The position numbers and the translations under genes are program-made. 64,000 bases of DNA from Parabacteroides goldsteinii DSM 19448 = WAL 12034 (lineage in GTDB: Bacteria; Bacteroidota; Bacteroidia; Bacteroidales; Tannerellaceae): NCBI RefSeq assembly GCF_000969835.1, contig NZ_KQ033912.1:2565373-2629372 (forward strand), in the 5' to 3' direction. Below, piece by piece: positions 1-7,618 of this stretch (position 1 is the stretch's first letter; each line of letters starts with the position of its first letter). The notes under the pieces are model-generated. The model made no database searches. It was given only the letters and a program-made list of their open reading frames with translations, and was not told where the DNA came from.

Positions 1-294
1 TTCTTTTGTTTTGTATCCGACAAAAGAGATTTGTAGGACTTGACCTTTTTTGACGTTATCCAGTGTAAATTTACCGTCAAGATCAGTCATAATACCATTA
101 GTGGTGCCTTTGATTACCACAGAAGCTCCAATTACCGGACCTAATGCGTCTTCTACGACTCCGGTTACTTTCCCACTCTGTTGGGAAATGTTTACACTTT
201 GCCTGTCGGGCAATACGTCGGCGTAGACTCCTATCGGAGATGCTAATGCACCGGCAAGCAAAATCAAGCTTGGAAATTTCAATTTTTTAGACAT
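1..294 (-). CDS. SusC/RagA-family TonB-dependent outer membrane receptor, N-terminal part
   Basis: The gene starts with ATG at 294 on the minus strand and runs off the left edge; 98 residues are visible. They comprise a signal peptide (MSKKLKFPSLILLAGALASP, processed near residue 25) and a carboxypeptidase-D-like beta-sandwich with the typical sequence GPVIGASVVIKGTTNGIMTDLDG and ISFVGYKTKE, the N-terminal domain of SusC proteins. By family knowledge it is an outer-membrane barrel importing glycans or peptides together with a SusD lipoprotein, presumably encoded left of the window. Its upstream region holds the inverted repeats at 364-588, so expression may be phase variable. Confidence 0.9.
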   Translation of the reverse strand, partial: MSKKLKFPSLILLAGALASPIGVYADVLPDRQSVNISQQSGKVTGVVEDALGPVIGASVVIKGTTNGIMTDLDGKFTLDNVKKGQVLQISFVGYKTKE

Positions 295-363
295 AAGCGT
301 TTGATTTATAAGTAAAAATAGATGTGTGTATAATGTGTTTCAGCATCAATTAAATTATTATCA

Positions 364-588
364 TAGTTCTAGTAGAACTATGGAATTATGTCAAAAAGAA
401 AGTATGATGAATTGCTTAAAATAGGATAAATCTATTTTAAATTAGTTAACCGCCAGCTTGTGTGCGCTAAAATGGTTAATTTTGTCACAAATTAGTTGTA
501 ATTAATTATAAAAAATGAGGTCAGAAATGAGATGTTAACTGCTAATCTATTTTTTGATAGATATTATGAATTAGTTCTACTAGAACAA
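364..588. promoter_or_regulatory. Probable invertible promoter segment flanked by inverted repeats
   Basis: The left site (364-383) reads TAGTTCTAGTAGAACTATGG. The right site (571-588) contains the same 15-mer GTTCTAGTAGAACTA (366-380) on the opposite strand (572-586). About 190 bp of AT-rich non-coding DNA lies between, 70 bp upstream of the SusC start at 294. The left site matches the gene-proximal site near 47.15 kb at 17 of 20 bases. The core is itself an odd palindrome, so its orientation rests mainly on the central base. No perfect TAnnTTTG box was found inside the segment on either strand. Confidence 0.6.
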
Positions 589-872
589 TATCATTTAGAA
601 AAATGTAAAATGCTGACTATATATTTATAGTTCATTTGTTTGCCTTAATTTTTAATTTACAGTATCGAGTCTTTTTTGAATGTTTCGATATGTTAAATAT
701 TCTATTGTCTGCTATTTTTCTCTCCTGCTGAAATGCTTTTTTATGTAATCAATTGTTATTTAGATAATGGTGGTAATTTTAATCTAAATCTCCCTGATGT
801 ATTTTCATGGATTTGTTTAGCTTTGTGAAAGCTTATGTTTTAATACGATTTTACATTATAAAACACAATAAT

Positions 873-1427
873 ATGAATGACGTTTCAAAAAAAGTAGTAG
901 TTCTTTTGGCTCATCCCAATCTGAAAGAATCACAGGCTAACAAGGCTTTAGCCGATGCGGTAAAAGATATCGATGGCGTGATGGTATACGATCTGTATGA
1001 ATATCAGGATCAGTCTTTTGATGTAAATGTGTGGAGCACGATTATATCCGATGCTTCCGTGGTGGTCTTTCAATTTCCTTTCCACTGGATGTCAGCACCT
1101 TCGTTGTTGAAAAGATGGCTGGACGAGGTCTTTACTTCCCTGGCAAAGACACCAGCTGTAGCCGGCAAGCCGTTGCAGATCGTCACTACAACAGGTTCGG
1201 AATATGCCGCTTACCGTAGCGGAGGCAGGAATTGTTTCACGATGGATGAACTTCTGCGTCCTTATCAGGGATGTGCAATACATGCCGGAATGACCTGGCA
1301 GACGCCATTGGTGGTTTATGGCATGGGAAGTGCCGATGCTTCCAGGAATATAGCAACGGGTGTCGAGGTTTACAGAAAGATGGTGGAAACGGTACTGGCT
1401 GATCATACGGTGAATAATGCCTGGTAA
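873..1427 (+). CDS. NAD(P)H-dependent flavodoxin-fold oxidoreductase (quinone reductase, KefF/YwrO type)
   Basis: 184 residues from ATG 873, chosen because the product then begins MNDVSKKVVVLLAHPNLKES, the typical beta1/FMN-phosphate loop of the flavodoxin_2 family. The motif FQFPFHWMSAPSLLKRWLDE (residues about 71-90) is the diagnostic FMN-contacting and dimer segment, and TTTGS follows near residue 110. The family is cytosolic, binds FMN and reduces quinones or other electrophiles with NAD(P)H. An upstream in-frame ATG at 807 would add 22 hydrophobic residues with no family counterpart and is rejected. The gene stands alone; the substrate is unknown. Confidence 0.85.
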   Translation: MNDVSKKVVVLLAHPNLKESQANKALADAVKDIDGVMVYDLYEYQDQSFDVNVWSTIISDASVVVFQFPFHWMSAPSLLKRWLDEVFTSLAKTPAVAGKPLQIVTTTGSEYAAYRSGGRNCFTMDELLRPYQGCAIHAGMTWQTPLVVYGMGSADASRNIATGVEVYRKMVETVLADHTVNNAW

Positions 1428-1487
1428 AGTTTTCGGATAATTAATGAACTTTCTGCCTTAATTCCTTTCAAATCAACAAAAAATATC

Positions 1488-1495
1488 TATTTTTG
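1488..1495 (+). promoter_or_regulatory. Bacteroidetes -7 promoter box for the Gfo/Idh/MocA gene
   Basis: TATTTTTG fits TAnnTTTG and lies 57 bp before the ATG at 1553. No clean -33 TTTG was seen at the usual distance. Confidence 0.5.
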
Positions 1496-1552
1496 CGAAG
1501 TTGATGTTTTTAATGTTTGCGCAGACAATATTAATTATCTAAATAGAATACC

Positions 1553-2989
1553 ATGAAATCAGAAGACATCTCACGTCGCTCGTTCCTGAAACGGGCATTG
1601 GCATTATCGGCAGCTACTGTAATACCTTCGTTTTGGATCCCTTCGAAGGCTGGTGCAATGCCGGGTGTACCGTTCGTTAGTGCGAACGAGAAAGTTAATA
1701 TCGCATTTATTGGCATTGGTAACCGGGGTGGTGAAATTGCCAAGGAATTGTATAAGACCGGATTGTGTAATGTTGTAGCCCTTTGCGATGTGGATATGGG
1801 GGCGAAGCATACGCAGGAACTGATCTCCATGTTCCCGAAAGTTCCCCGTTATCAGGATTTCCGTAAGATGTTCGATCAGATGGCGGATAAGATCGATGCT
1901 GTGACGGTGGGGGTTCCCGACCATGCCCATTTCCCGATCACAATCGAGGCAATGGCCCACGGCAAACATGTATATGTTGAAAAACCGATGGCGCGTACTT
2001 TCCAGGAAATAGAACTGATGATGCGCGGTGAAAAGAAATATGGCGTGGTCACACAGATGGGTAACCAGGGACATTCCGAAGCCAATTATTTCCAGTTCAA
2101 GGCATGGAAAGAAGCTGGTCTGATAAAGGATGTAACAGCTATCACCGCTCATATGAACTCTCCGCGTCGTTGGCACGGATGGAATCCGAATATCAAGCAT
2201 ATGCCGATGGGAGAACCGATTCCTGAAACAATGGATTGGGATACCTGGCTGGGGGTAGTGCAGCATCATGACTATAACCATGATTATCATATGGGACAAT
2301 GGCGTTGTTGGTATGACTTCGGTATGGGCGCGCTGGGTGACTGGGGTGCACATATTCTGGATACGGCACACGAATTCCTGGATATGGGATTGCCTACAGA
2401 GATCAACCCGTTGTATCTGAAAGATCATAATAAATTCTTCTTCCCGATGTCGTCGACTATCCTGTTCAAATTCCCCGAAAGAGGCGATATGCCGGGAATA
2501 GATGTTACCTGGTACGATGGTCTGGATAATATCCCTCCTGTTCCTGAAAACTTCGGTTCTTCGGATGTCGATCCGAATATTCCGACTGTAGCCGGTGGCA
2601 AACTGCAATTGATGAAACTGAATCCGGGTAAGGAAATTTATACGAAGACGCTGACATTCAAAGGAGGTTCTCATGGAAGTACATTGTCTGTCATCCCGGA
2701 TAAGATTGCCAAGGAAATGAATCCAACCCTTCCCGAATACCAGAAGAGTCCTTCCAACCATTACGCGAACTTCCTGTTGGCTTGCCAGGGCAAGGAAAAG
2801 CCCCGTTCACCGTTCTCTATCGCCGGTCCGCTGAGCCAGGTATTCTGCCTGGGTGTATTGGCACAGCGCCTGAACCGTAAGTTAGTTCTCGACCGCACCA
2901 CCAAAGAGATCGTCAACGACAGCTTCGCCAACCAGATGCTGAGCGGACAGCCGCCACGCAAAGGATGGGAAGAGTATTATAATGTATAG
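1553..2989 (+). CDS. Tat-exported Gfo/Idh/MocA-family oxidoreductase
   Basis: 478 residues. The N-terminus carries a twin-arginine signal (SRRSFLKRALALSAATVIP, residues 7-25), so the folded, cofactor-loaded enzyme is probably exported. The Rossmann segment follows (NIAFIGIGNRGGEIAKELY, about 47-66) and the EKPMA motif near residue 144 marks the catalytic lysine region of this family. The C-terminal half is the alpha/beta substrate domain with many Trp and His residues (DWDTWLGVVQHHDYNHDYHM). Members reduce or oxidise sugars with NAD(P); some Bacteroidetes relatives are GH109 glycosidases that use NAD catalytically. Which reaction occurs here cannot be told. It has its own promoter and a terminator at 3016. 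Confidence 0.88.
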   Translation: MKSEDISRRSFLKRALALSAATVIPSFWIPSKAGAMPGVPFVSANEKVNIAFIGIGNRGGEIAKELYKTGLCNVVALCDVDMGAKHTQELISMFPKVPRYQDFRKMFDQMADKIDAVTVGVPDHAHFPITIEAMAHGKHVYVEKPMARTFQEIELMMRGEKKYGVVTQMGNQGHSEANYFQFKAWKEAGLIKDVTAITAHMNSPRRWHGWNPNIKHMPMGEPIPETMDWDTWLGVVQHHDYNHDYHMGQWRCWYDFGMGALGDWGAHILDTAHEFLDMGLPTEINPLYLKDHNKFFFPMSSTILFKFPERGDMPGIDVTWYDGLDNIPPVPENFGSSDVDPNIPTVAGGKLQLMKLNPGKEIYTKTLTFKGGSHGSTLSVIPDKIAKEMNPTLPEYQKSPSNHYANFLLACQGKEKPRSPFSIAGPLSQVFCLGVLAQRLNRKLVLDRTTKEIVNDSFANQMLSGQPPRKGWEEYYNV

Positions 2990-3015
2990 TGTTGGTTATA
3001 TAGAATAATTTAGTT

Positions 3016-3055
3016 AGTAGCCAAAGTAGATCACTCAGATTCTGCTTTGGCTACT
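3016..3055 (+). terminator. Stem-loop after the Gfo/Idh/MocA gene
   Basis: Perfect 11-bp arms AGTAGCCAAAG and CTTTGGCTACT enclose 18 bases and are followed by a weak T-rich stretch (GATTCTTTC), 27 bp after the stop codon. Confidence 0.6.
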
Positions 3056-3259
3056 GATTCTTTCATGACTCTGTATCATTATAATAATATTTTGTTCATT
3101 GCAAATGAATAAAAAACGATATTTTTACTCATTATGAATGAATGAAATTTAGTTCGTAATTTGCGGGATTGAAACAGGGGTAGTCTATTTAACCTAAAAA
3201 TATCCTGTTCCGGCGAATAATTTATCCCTTTCCTTCGTATATTTGTACCGCAACAAACT

Positions 3260-3347
3260 GATTGTCGATTGGTTTCGATAAGATTATCGATAGCCATCAG
3301 TAATTTTACGGACAGCTATCAGTTATATTACTGATGGCTGTCGGCAA
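3260..3347. repeat. Four-unit degenerate 22-bp tandem array upstream of the HU-like gene
   Basis: Units begin at 3260, 3282, 3304 and 3326, each exactly 22 bp. Units 1 and 2 agree at about 15 of 22 positions (both start GATT, share TCGAT and end TAA); units 2 and 3 share the AGCyATCAGT core. Unit 4 contains the reverse complement of that core (ACTGATGGCT), so unit 4 can pair with unit 2 (3289-3304 with 3327-3342, 15 of 16) or with unit 3 (3311-3323 with 3330-3342, 12 of 13). The array ends 78 bp before the ATG at 3426. Confidence 0.65.
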
Positions 3348-3425
3348 TAAGTTAGTAAGGCATAAAATTTAGTACAGTATGGCATCCCGAAAAATATCGT
3401 ACGTAACCTTTTAAATCAAATTCCC

Positions 3426-4022
3426 ATGAGTATCAAATTCAGTGTTTATAAGACTCCCCGGCCTAAAGGGAGTAAAGATAACTTAGAACATGCACGTCTT
3501 GTTTCGAGAGGAACAAAAGGTCTTGAAGAGATATGCAGAGATCTCTCGGATGCTTGCACGGTTAATTCGGCCGATATAAAAGGTGTGCTGGAAGCATTGA
3601 CCGTATATATGGGCAGGGAGCTTGGCTATGGATATAGTATCGAGTTGGAGGGGATCGGGCATTTCTCCCCGGCGTTGCGTACCCGGAAAATTTCCGAGGA
3701 AAACGGAAGAATCAGGTTTAGTGTTTCTGTCGACGGGGTGAATTTTCGCTGTTCCAACCGTTTGAAGGAGATGGTTAAAGAAGAACGTCCCAAGAAAGTA
3801 AAAAGAGAAAATATTTCTTCTGAACCCATCGAAACCCGGAAAGAAAAGATGTTGGAATATATCCGCAAGCATGAAAGCATCAATGAATCGGATTATGCAG
3901 AGTTGAACAATTGTACTCGTTACCGGGCAGGCAAAGAGCTGAAACAGTTTTTGGAAGAAGGTATCATCCGTGAGATGGGATATAAAACGCACAGGGTTTA
4001 TGTGTTGGCCGCGAAAGAGTAA
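3426..4022 (+). CDS. HU-family DNA-binding protein with C-terminal winged-helix-like domain
   Basis: 198 residues. Residues 1 to about 115 match the Bacteroidales HU-like family (SIKFSVYKTPRPKGSKDN start, then IELEGIGHFSPALRTRK), which is expected to bend DNA as a dimer. A basic linker (KEERPKKVKRE) leads to residues about 138-198, which read like a small winged helix: MLEYIRKHESINESDYAELN, then CTRYRAGKELKQFLEEGII and RVYVL. Many HU-like paralogues are shorter and lack this part. It stands alone behind the 22-bp array at 3260-3347. It could be a nucleoid protein or a local regulator; the HU call is firm, the role is not. Confidence 0.8.
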   Translation: MSIKFSVYKTPRPKGSKDNLEHARLVSRGTKGLEEICRDLSDACTVNSADIKGVLEALTVYMGRELGYGYSIELEGIGHFSPALRTRKISEENGRIRFSVSVDGVNFRCSNRLKEMVKEERPKKVKRENISSEPIETRKEKMLEYIRKHESINESDYAELNNCTRYRAGKELKQFLEEGIIREMGYKTHRVYVLAAKE

Positions 4023-4066
4023 AGTACTTTTTTCCCTTCGCATGTTTTCCCGGGAGCAGACTTACC

Positions 4067-5374
4067 TTACATGTCATCAGGAGAAAAACCTTTATATTCT
4101 ATTGTGTACTTTTTATGGCTTGCAGCAATATTTCTGGCTTTATATTCTAATGTCCCTAAGTTGATCTCGTTAGGATTGTGTTTTACTTCACCGATGACCA
4201 TTCTCTTATTGAATTCGTCTACGGCAACGATATCTATTTCGTTTTTATTTCCGTTTTCCCAATAAGAACCGATAGCAGACCATTCTTTGGATAAGATTAG
4301 CTGGTCTCGGAAATATCTTTCAAGTATTCGTCCTATATATGTGTTGTAATCTCTTTCTACCACCTGTCGAATGAATCCCAGATTGGATATTTCTACTGCG
4401 CTTCTGTATTTGTAAATAAAGCGAAACCAGAAGTTCAGGAAATTGTCATCAATATAATAACGGATCTGCCGGGTATTCGGCTTTGAAAATATTGGACTGG
4501 TACGGGTAATGACATTAAAGTCTTCTTCCAATGTTTTTAATTGGGGACCGACTGAAACACCTAATTCGCCTTCGATTTCCGGCCGGGATGTTTTAGAAGA
4601 GGCTATTAGGGAAAGAATAGAGAAATAAACAGTATAATCCTTTCCAAATTCTTCTATGAGAACATTTTTCCCTTCCTCTAAAAAGAAAGAGTTTTCGCTG
4701 AAAATAGTATCCAGTATTTTCTCTTTTGTAAAAGCTTTGCTCTTGATTAATAGTTCTATATACCGTGCAACACCTCCGGTTACTGTATAAAAAGCCAGTA
4801 AATCTTCCGGAGTGAAAGATGGGAAATGATCTCTTATGATATCTTTTATCACATCTACTGTGAATGGGCGTAACACAATGCGATGATCGGCTCGTTGGAA
4901 TAGTGGTTCCCGGGAGTTTTCGAATATGCGTTTCATGAGTGAATAGATCGAGCCGCAAAGTACTAAGTTTATTTTTGCGTGATCTTTCATTTCATCCCAT
5001 ACATTTTGCATTTCGCTGTAAATGGCGGGATTAATATAATAGAATTCCTGAAATTCATCTATTACCAATGTAAAGTTTTGTTCAGTTGATATGCGCATCA
5101 GATATCGGAATAAATCCCGGAAGTTACGGTATTCAAGGATATCTGTACCTAATATGTCTTTGGCAATTGCTACAAATTCTTCGCAGAGAAGTACTTCATT
5201 CTTTTTAGTACAGAAGAAGTAAATCATCTTTTTGTTTTCGAAAGCTTTCTTAATCAATGTAGTCTTTCCGACACGCCGGCGCCCGATTACAATTGTCATT
5301 TGTGCTGCTTCGGCAGACAACTCTTCCCAGTCATGTAGTAATTGTAATTCTTTATTTCTATTGTAAAATTTCAT
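4067..5374 (-). CDS. AAA ATPase with C-terminal DUF234 nuclease-like domain
   Basis: 435 residues. Walker A is GRRRVGKTTL (31-40) and Walker B is FTLVIDEFQEF (about 100-110). A sensor-like segment LVLCGSIYSLM follows, and the C-terminus has NEIDIVAVDEFNKRMVIGEVK, the D-x(n)-ExK pattern of DUF234/PD-(D/E)XK-like domains. This family (archaeal-type STAND-like ATPases) is common in Bacteroidetes and its function is not established. It is a single gene, convergent with the HU-like gene (44 bp apart). Confidence 0.8.
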   Translation of the reverse strand: MKFYNRNKELQLLHDWEELSAEAAQMTIVIGRRRVGKTTLIKKAFENKKMIYFFCTKKNEVLLCEEFVAIAKDILGTDILEYRNFRDLFRYLMRISTEQNFTLVIDEFQEFYYINPAIYSEMQNVWDEMKDHAKINLVLCGSIYSLMKRIFENSREPLFQRADHRIVLRPFTVDVIKDIIRDHFPSFTPEDLLAFYTVTGGVARYIELLIKSKAFTKEKILDTIFSENSFFLEEGKNVLIEEFGKDYTVYFSILSLIASSKTSRPEIEGELGVSVGPQLKTLEEDFNVITRTSPIFSKPNTRQIRYYIDDNFLNFWFRFIYKYRSAVEISNLGFIRQVVERDYNTYIGRILERYFRDQLILSKEWSAIGSYWENGNKNEIDIVAVDEFNKRMVIGEVKHNPNEINLGTLEYKARNIAASHKKYTIEYKGFSPDDM

Positions 5375-5387
5375 AAGCTATCCTTCT

Positions 5388-5422
5388 ATTGTAGTCAATA
5401 TTACTGTAACTTTCGCTACAAT
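5388..5422. promoter_or_regulatory. Inverted repeat upstream of the AAA ATPase gene
   Basis: ATTGTAG (5388-5394) and CTACAAT (5416-5422) form 7-bp arms 21 bp apart, just before the ATPase start at 5374 in minus-strand sense; an additional TGTAGTTATAATATG follows. It could be an operator or part of the leader; this is only a candidate. Confidence 0.3.
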
Positions 5423-5530
5423 AATGCAAATGTAGTTATAATATGCTTATTATGAAATAATTATAATGATATTTTTGAGGTAAACCGGTCAGACTTTATT
5501 CACAGGCTTCTTTTGCCGGGGTATTATCAT

Positions 5531-5538
5531 TATCTTTG
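5531..5538 (+). promoter_or_regulatory. -7 promoter box for the TPR/HTH regulator
   Basis: TATCTTTG is a perfect TAnnTTTG box 22 bp before ATG 5561. It lies downstream of the in-frame ATG at 5513, so transcription would start after that codon and ATG 5561 is the usable start. Confidence 0.7.
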
Positions 5539-5560
5539 TAGCCTTTATAATAACGCTCGT

Positions 5561-7444
5561 ATGAAATACATCTGCTGTCTGATCTTGTTCTTTACTGTCC
5601 TTTTACCTTCCTGTCAGTGGGGACGGCAGGAGGCTTTCTTTCCGGATGAAGGTTTGGCTGAACGTCTGTTGCGGGAAAATCCGGACAGCCTGGCGATGAT
5701 ACTGGAAGAGCAGGTCGTTCCAGCTGAACTCTCGGATAGCCTTCGGGCGGAATATGGCTGGTGGATCACCCGGCTGCATCAACGACAGGGACGGAATATG
5801 GTGAATGATTCGCTGATTCATTATACACTTCGTTGTTATGAGCAACAACAATCCCCTCGTCTGACAGAAGCATATATGTTAGCTGCTATGCAGGTGAACT
5901 ATTCGGGAGATAAAAGGGAAGAGGCTAAAGAGTTTATTTCAAAAGGAATACAGATTGCAGCAAACAATAAAGATACCACTTTGCTGGTGGAGCTTGCTTC
6001 GACTCTGGGTTATCATGATCTGCTTCCGGGGAATCTTTCTCTGGTACCTGAAGACGTTAAGCACATTATATTCGATTATTATGCTTTAGATTCGTTGCAG
6101 ATGATTCATTGTTTGTATGGTCTCGGTTGTTATTATGCTTCCCGGCAGGAACCGGATTCAATGGAGCATTATATGATACGGGCACTAAAACTGGCGGAAG
6201 AGCTGCGAGTTGATAACAGTTCGATTCTCCGTAATTATATAGATGGTTTGAATGCTTTCCATCAGAGTGAAAAGGCTTTGCCGCTGATGAGGAAGTTTGA
6301 TCGGGAATATCCTCCGAAACATCTGCATGATAGTATTGTGAAGACTGCTACTTATGTATGTCTTTGGTTAAATCTGGGGAAATTGGATTCTGCGGAGGTT
6401 TACCTGAAACAATTGGAATATTGTTGCGATTTAATCCCCCGGGATTATTACGGGAACGGATATCGTACCTCTTTTTTTTATGTGGAGAAACTGCTTCGTA
6501 GTGTTTATGATGTAAAGAAGAATAATGCTCTGAATATCATTGCTGTCTATGATTTTTGTGAAAAGGTGGCATCGGTGGAAAGAAGGAATGTGGCAATAGA
6601 AAAAGAGCGGTTGTTTGTACAGAACCAACTGGAACGGAGGAATCTGAATCTGAAGATTCAAAAAGACCGGAACCACCGCCTGGCTCTTTATATTCTGTCG
6701 GCAGCCGCTTGCCTGATTTTCTTCCTGGCTTATTTATACCAACGTAAATTGTTGAAGAAGGAACGTTTTATCCGGCAGATGAGAGAGCAGATGCGACTGC
6801 ATCAAATTGCATTAAGCGAAAAGGAACAGCTGATCCGGCAAAATGAGGAGGCGATCGAACAATTGTCAGCCCGCCAGTCGGAGCAGGAGGAAATAGCCGA
6901 ACAGCAATTGAACGACCAGTTCTCTGAAATTGAACGGATTCGTCAGGAGAATGAGCTATTGAACCGGGAAAAGAAGCAGCTGCAACAGGAAATGGCCCGA
7001 TATGCTCAGAATATCCCGGAAAAAAACGTTGAAATGGATTCGTATGAGCGGATGGTCATACAAAACCAAGCACTTACAACCAGCACGAAACAATTGTCTC
7101 TTCAGGTTATCTTGCAATATAAAGAGTTGGAACGTTTGTACAAAGGAGAAGTCCGTAATCTGTCGGATATAGACTGGCCTGCCATTTATAAATTGATAGA
7201 TAAGATATTTAATAATTACACCCGGCGGCTTCGTGCTTCTTTCCCGTTGCTGACGGAGGAAGATATTCAGTGTTGCTGCCTGATTAAATTACAGCTGTCC
7301 ACTTCGGCTATTGCCCGGTTGTATAGTATTGCTCCCTCTTCTGTCACCAAACGGAAACAGCGTATAAAGGAGCGGATTAATCAGGGAAAAAATGAGTTGA
7401 TCGGGAAGGATCAGCCGACCGATGTCTATCTGTGGGGATTTTGA
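5561..7444 (+). CDS. Membrane-anchored TPR regulator with coiled coil and C-terminal HTH
   Basis: 627 residues. The N-terminus is a lipoprotein-like signal (MKYICCLILFFTVLLPSCQW). Residues about 25-330 are helical TPR-like repeats (LAEELR, AEVYLKQLEY). One membrane span lies near 373-394 (LALYILSAAACLIFFLAYLY), followed by a long coiled coil (about 395-510) rich in Glu, Gln and Arg. The last 110 residues end in a LuxR/sigma-like HTH: LLTEEDIQCCCLIKLQLSTS, then IARLYSIAPSSVTKRKQRI. This architecture is frequent in Bacteroidetes (annotated DUF6377 or TPR regulators): a periplasmic sensor and cytoplasmic DNA-binding end in one chain. It precedes a barrel protein gene (7619) in the same direction and may regulate it; that link is an inference. 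Confidence 0.8.
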   Translation: MKYICCLILFFTVLLPSCQWGRQEAFFPDEGLAERLLRENPDSLAMILEEQVVPAELSDSLRAEYGWWITRLHQRQGRNMVNDSLIHYTLRCYEQQQSPRLTEAYMLAAMQVNYSGDKREEAKEFISKGIQIAANNKDTTLLVELASTLGYHDLLPGNLSLVPEDVKHIIFDYYALDSLQMIHCLYGLGCYYASRQEPDSMEHYMIRALKLAEELRVDNSSILRNYIDGLNAFHQSEKALPLMRKFDREYPPKHLHDSIVKTATYVCLWLNLGKLDSAEVYLKQLEYCCDLIPRDYYGNGYRTSFFYVEKLLRSVYDVKKNNALNIIAVYDFCEKVASVERRNVAIEKERLFVQNQLERRNLNLKIQKDRNHRLALYILSAAACLIFFLAYLYQRKLLKKERFIRQMREQMRLHQIALSEKEQLIRQNEEAIEQLSARQSEQEEIAEQQLNDQFSEIERIRQENELLNREKKQLQQEMARYAQNIPEKNVEMDSYERMVIQNQALTTSTKQLSLQVILQYKELERLYKGEVRNLSDIDWPAIYKLIDKIFNNYTRRLRASFPLLTEEDIQCCCLIKLQLSTSAIARLYSIAPSSVTKRKQRIKERINQGKNELIGKDQPTDVYLWGF

Positions 7445-7618
7445 TGGCGTGATTTGTCCACTTGAAAAATACAGATTCTTTTATTTGATTGTTTATTAAT
7501 AGTTTAACTGTTCGTCATTGTACAGGTATCCGATATTCTTTGTCCACATGGAATTCAAGGTTGTCTACTGCGGAGGCTCTACCTTTGCCTTCAGATAATC
7601 ACTCAAATTCTATGTTAT

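Noticed and set aside
364..588. A precise promoter box inside the first invertible segment
   Set aside because: TATTTTTTG near 549-557 has one T too many for TAnnTTTG and no -33 partner, so no promoter is claimed.
1604..2761. Long minus-strand open frame (385 codons) inside the Gfo/Idh/MocA gene
   Set aside because: It is the antisense of a clearly conserved protein; its translation is rich in Arg, His and Ile and resembles no family.
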